Positions 63,395 through 64,000 of a DNA stretch of 64,000 bases are shown piece after piece (within the stretch, counting starts at the first letter, position 1; every line of letters begins with the position of its first letter). The position numbers were made by a program, and so were the translations under genes. The notes beneath the pieces are model-generated. The model was not told the origin of the DNA and made no database searches. It saw only the letters and a list, made by a program, of their open reading frames with translations. The DNA is from Achromobacter sp. Bel (GTDB lineage Bacteria > Pseudomonadota > Gammaproteobacteria > Burkholderiales > Burkholderiaceae_B): assembly GCF_012928505.1 (NCBI RefSeq), contig NZ_JABBJN010000014.1:59062-123061 (forward strand), in the 5' to 3' direction.

Positions 63395-63747
63395 GTTTCC
63401 GCGCCATTGAACCGATTGGCGCTGCCCGGATCGACAACGTCGTGGACGGCTACCGGGCCGAGCGCTTGCGCGCCCAGGCCCAAGCCGATCGTGCGGCGCG
63501 CCCACAGGCGCCACCGTTCGCCCATTGCCTGAAGCACGCCATCCAGGCATTCCACGATCAACTGGCCTGGCTGGACGCTCAGTCGCTTGCGGCCAATCAA
63601 GCCTTGCGCAACGAGCAGACCGCGCAACAGGTGCGCGCCGAGGCCGCCAACGACCTGGGCACAATCCAAGGCCTGCTGCCCCTGCAGCCCTATCGCTTCT
63701 CGGCAGGGCTGCCGCCCATCCTGCCGCACCGGACATCGGGCAGATAG
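63391..63747 (+). CDS. Hypothetical protein, second gene of the TetR operon
   Basis: A 118-residue soluble protein rich in Ala, Gln and Arg (RAEAANDLGTIQGLLPLQPY). No family is recognised. The start shares ATGA with the membrane-protein stop and has AAGGAG upstream, so expression is coupled. It probably works with the membrane protein. Confidence 0.62.
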   Translation: MSFRAIEPIGAARIDNVVDGYRAERLRAQAQADRAARPQAPPFAHCLKHAIQAFHDQLAWLDAQSLAANQALRNEQTAQQVRAEAANDLGTIQGLLPLQPYRFSAGLPPILPHRTSGR

Positions 63748-63751
63748 GCCA

Positions 63752-63767
63752 TACCCCATTTGGGGTA
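63752..63767 (+). promoter_or_regulatory. Palindrome upstream of the last gene
   Basis: TACCCC, four bases, GGGGTA: a perfect 16-bp interrupted palindrome, 78 bp before the start of the secreted-protein gene. The shape suits a LuxR/NarL-type regulator or a short hairpin after the preceding gene. Confidence 0.45.
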
Positions 63768-63845
63768 CGCCGTATTCGCCCCTGGGCGCTACACGCCACG
63801 CTAGACTGCAGCGTAGCGGACCCCTGACCGCGAATGGAGTTTTCG

Positions 63846-64000
63846 ATGAAAAAATCCATCTTTATCTGCGCCGCCCCGGTCCTTTCCCTATTCTGCCTTG
63901 GCGCCGCCGCACAGACGGTCACGCCGCTAAAAGGGCAGACTCCCGAAACCACCCAACAAGACATCAGCGCATGCCAGGCTCAAGCCGGGACGCCAAGCAC
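63846..64000 (+). CDS. Secreted protein, N-terminal part (continues past window)
   Basis: The first about 51 residues are visible: a signal peptide (MKKSIFICAAPVLSLFCLGA, cleavage after AAAQ) and a Thr/Gln-rich start of the mature chain. The rest lies outside the window, so no family can be assigned. Confidence 0.7.
   Translation, partial: MKKSIFICAAPVLSLFCLGAAAQTVTPLKGQTPETTQQDISACQAQAGTPS

Noticed and set aside
1..64000. CRISPR arrays, tRNA or rRNA genes, insertion sequences or prophage
   Set aside because: No spaced repeats, cloverleaf genes, transposase or integrase motifs, or terminal inverted repeats were seen by eye. A tRNA or repeat-finder run would settle this.

Overview
The window is GC-rich DNA that looks like a chromosome segment from a betaproteobacterium of the Alcaligenaceae (Achromobacter/Bordetella type). 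The main reasons are two Bug-family (TctC-like) substrate-binding proteins beside small catabolic operons, many GntR, LysR and TetR regulators, and the codon bias. The assignment is inferred from gene content, not proven. I saw no rRNA, tRNA, CRISPR array, insertion sequence or prophage. Three decayed gene remnants sit between intact genes: a TonB receptor, a HipA-type kinase and a glutathione S-transferase.

Layout. 1-8.8 kb: a metallophosphoesterase end, a TonB-receptor scar, a lipoprotein, a Tas-type aldo/keto reductase, a DUF4239 membrane protein, a class II UvrA with a GNAT partner, a large unknown protein and an alpha/beta hydrolase. 8.8-14.4 kb: a chemoreceptor, then a NarL-type regulator, a 7TM-type sensor kinase and a second NarL-type regulator. 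14.3-18.0 kb: a colicin V-like export unit, made of a C39-peptidase ABC transporter, a CvaA/HlyD-type adaptor and a 59-residue precursor with a textbook double-glycine leader. 18.3-21.5 kb, divergent from the peptide: an HscC-type Hsp70 and a J-like protein fused to a TonB C-terminal domain. 21.5-25.5 kb: a DyP peroxidase, and a MipA/OmpV porin divergent from a QseBC-like two-component system. 25.6-32.5 kb: a GntR regulator, a dehydrogenase/Bug/RraA operon, a secreted hydrolase and a degenerate HD-GYP protein fused to a LuxR helix-turn-helix.

32.7-45.2 kb is metabolic: a flavin monooxygenase, an AHSA1 protein, a Tat-exported epoxide-hydrolase-like enzyme, YceI, a class II aldolase, a membrane alpha/beta hydrolase, and an ArgH-like lyase with a Bug protein divergent from a LysR/2OG-Fe(II) oxygenase pair. 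45.3-52.3 kb holds a secreted PIG-L deacetylase with a propeller-like tail, a LysE exporter, a TonB_C-type lipoprotein, a ChaA antiporter, a second serine hydroxymethyltransferase and a glycine-zipper protein. 52.5-56.8 kb is mostly unrecognised genes. 57.1-59.8 kb is an isoleucyl-tRNA synthetase paralogue behind what reads as an Ile-codon leader-peptide attenuator. 59.9-64 kb: a Tat-exported metallophosphoesterase, and a TetR gene and its downstream membrane-protein operon that share an operator-like palindrome.

The two most interesting items are the orphan double-glycine peptide with its dedicated exporter (no obvious immunity gene) and the isoleucine attenuator in front of the IleRS paralogue. 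Both rest on sequence features seen directly. Their biological roles are inference.
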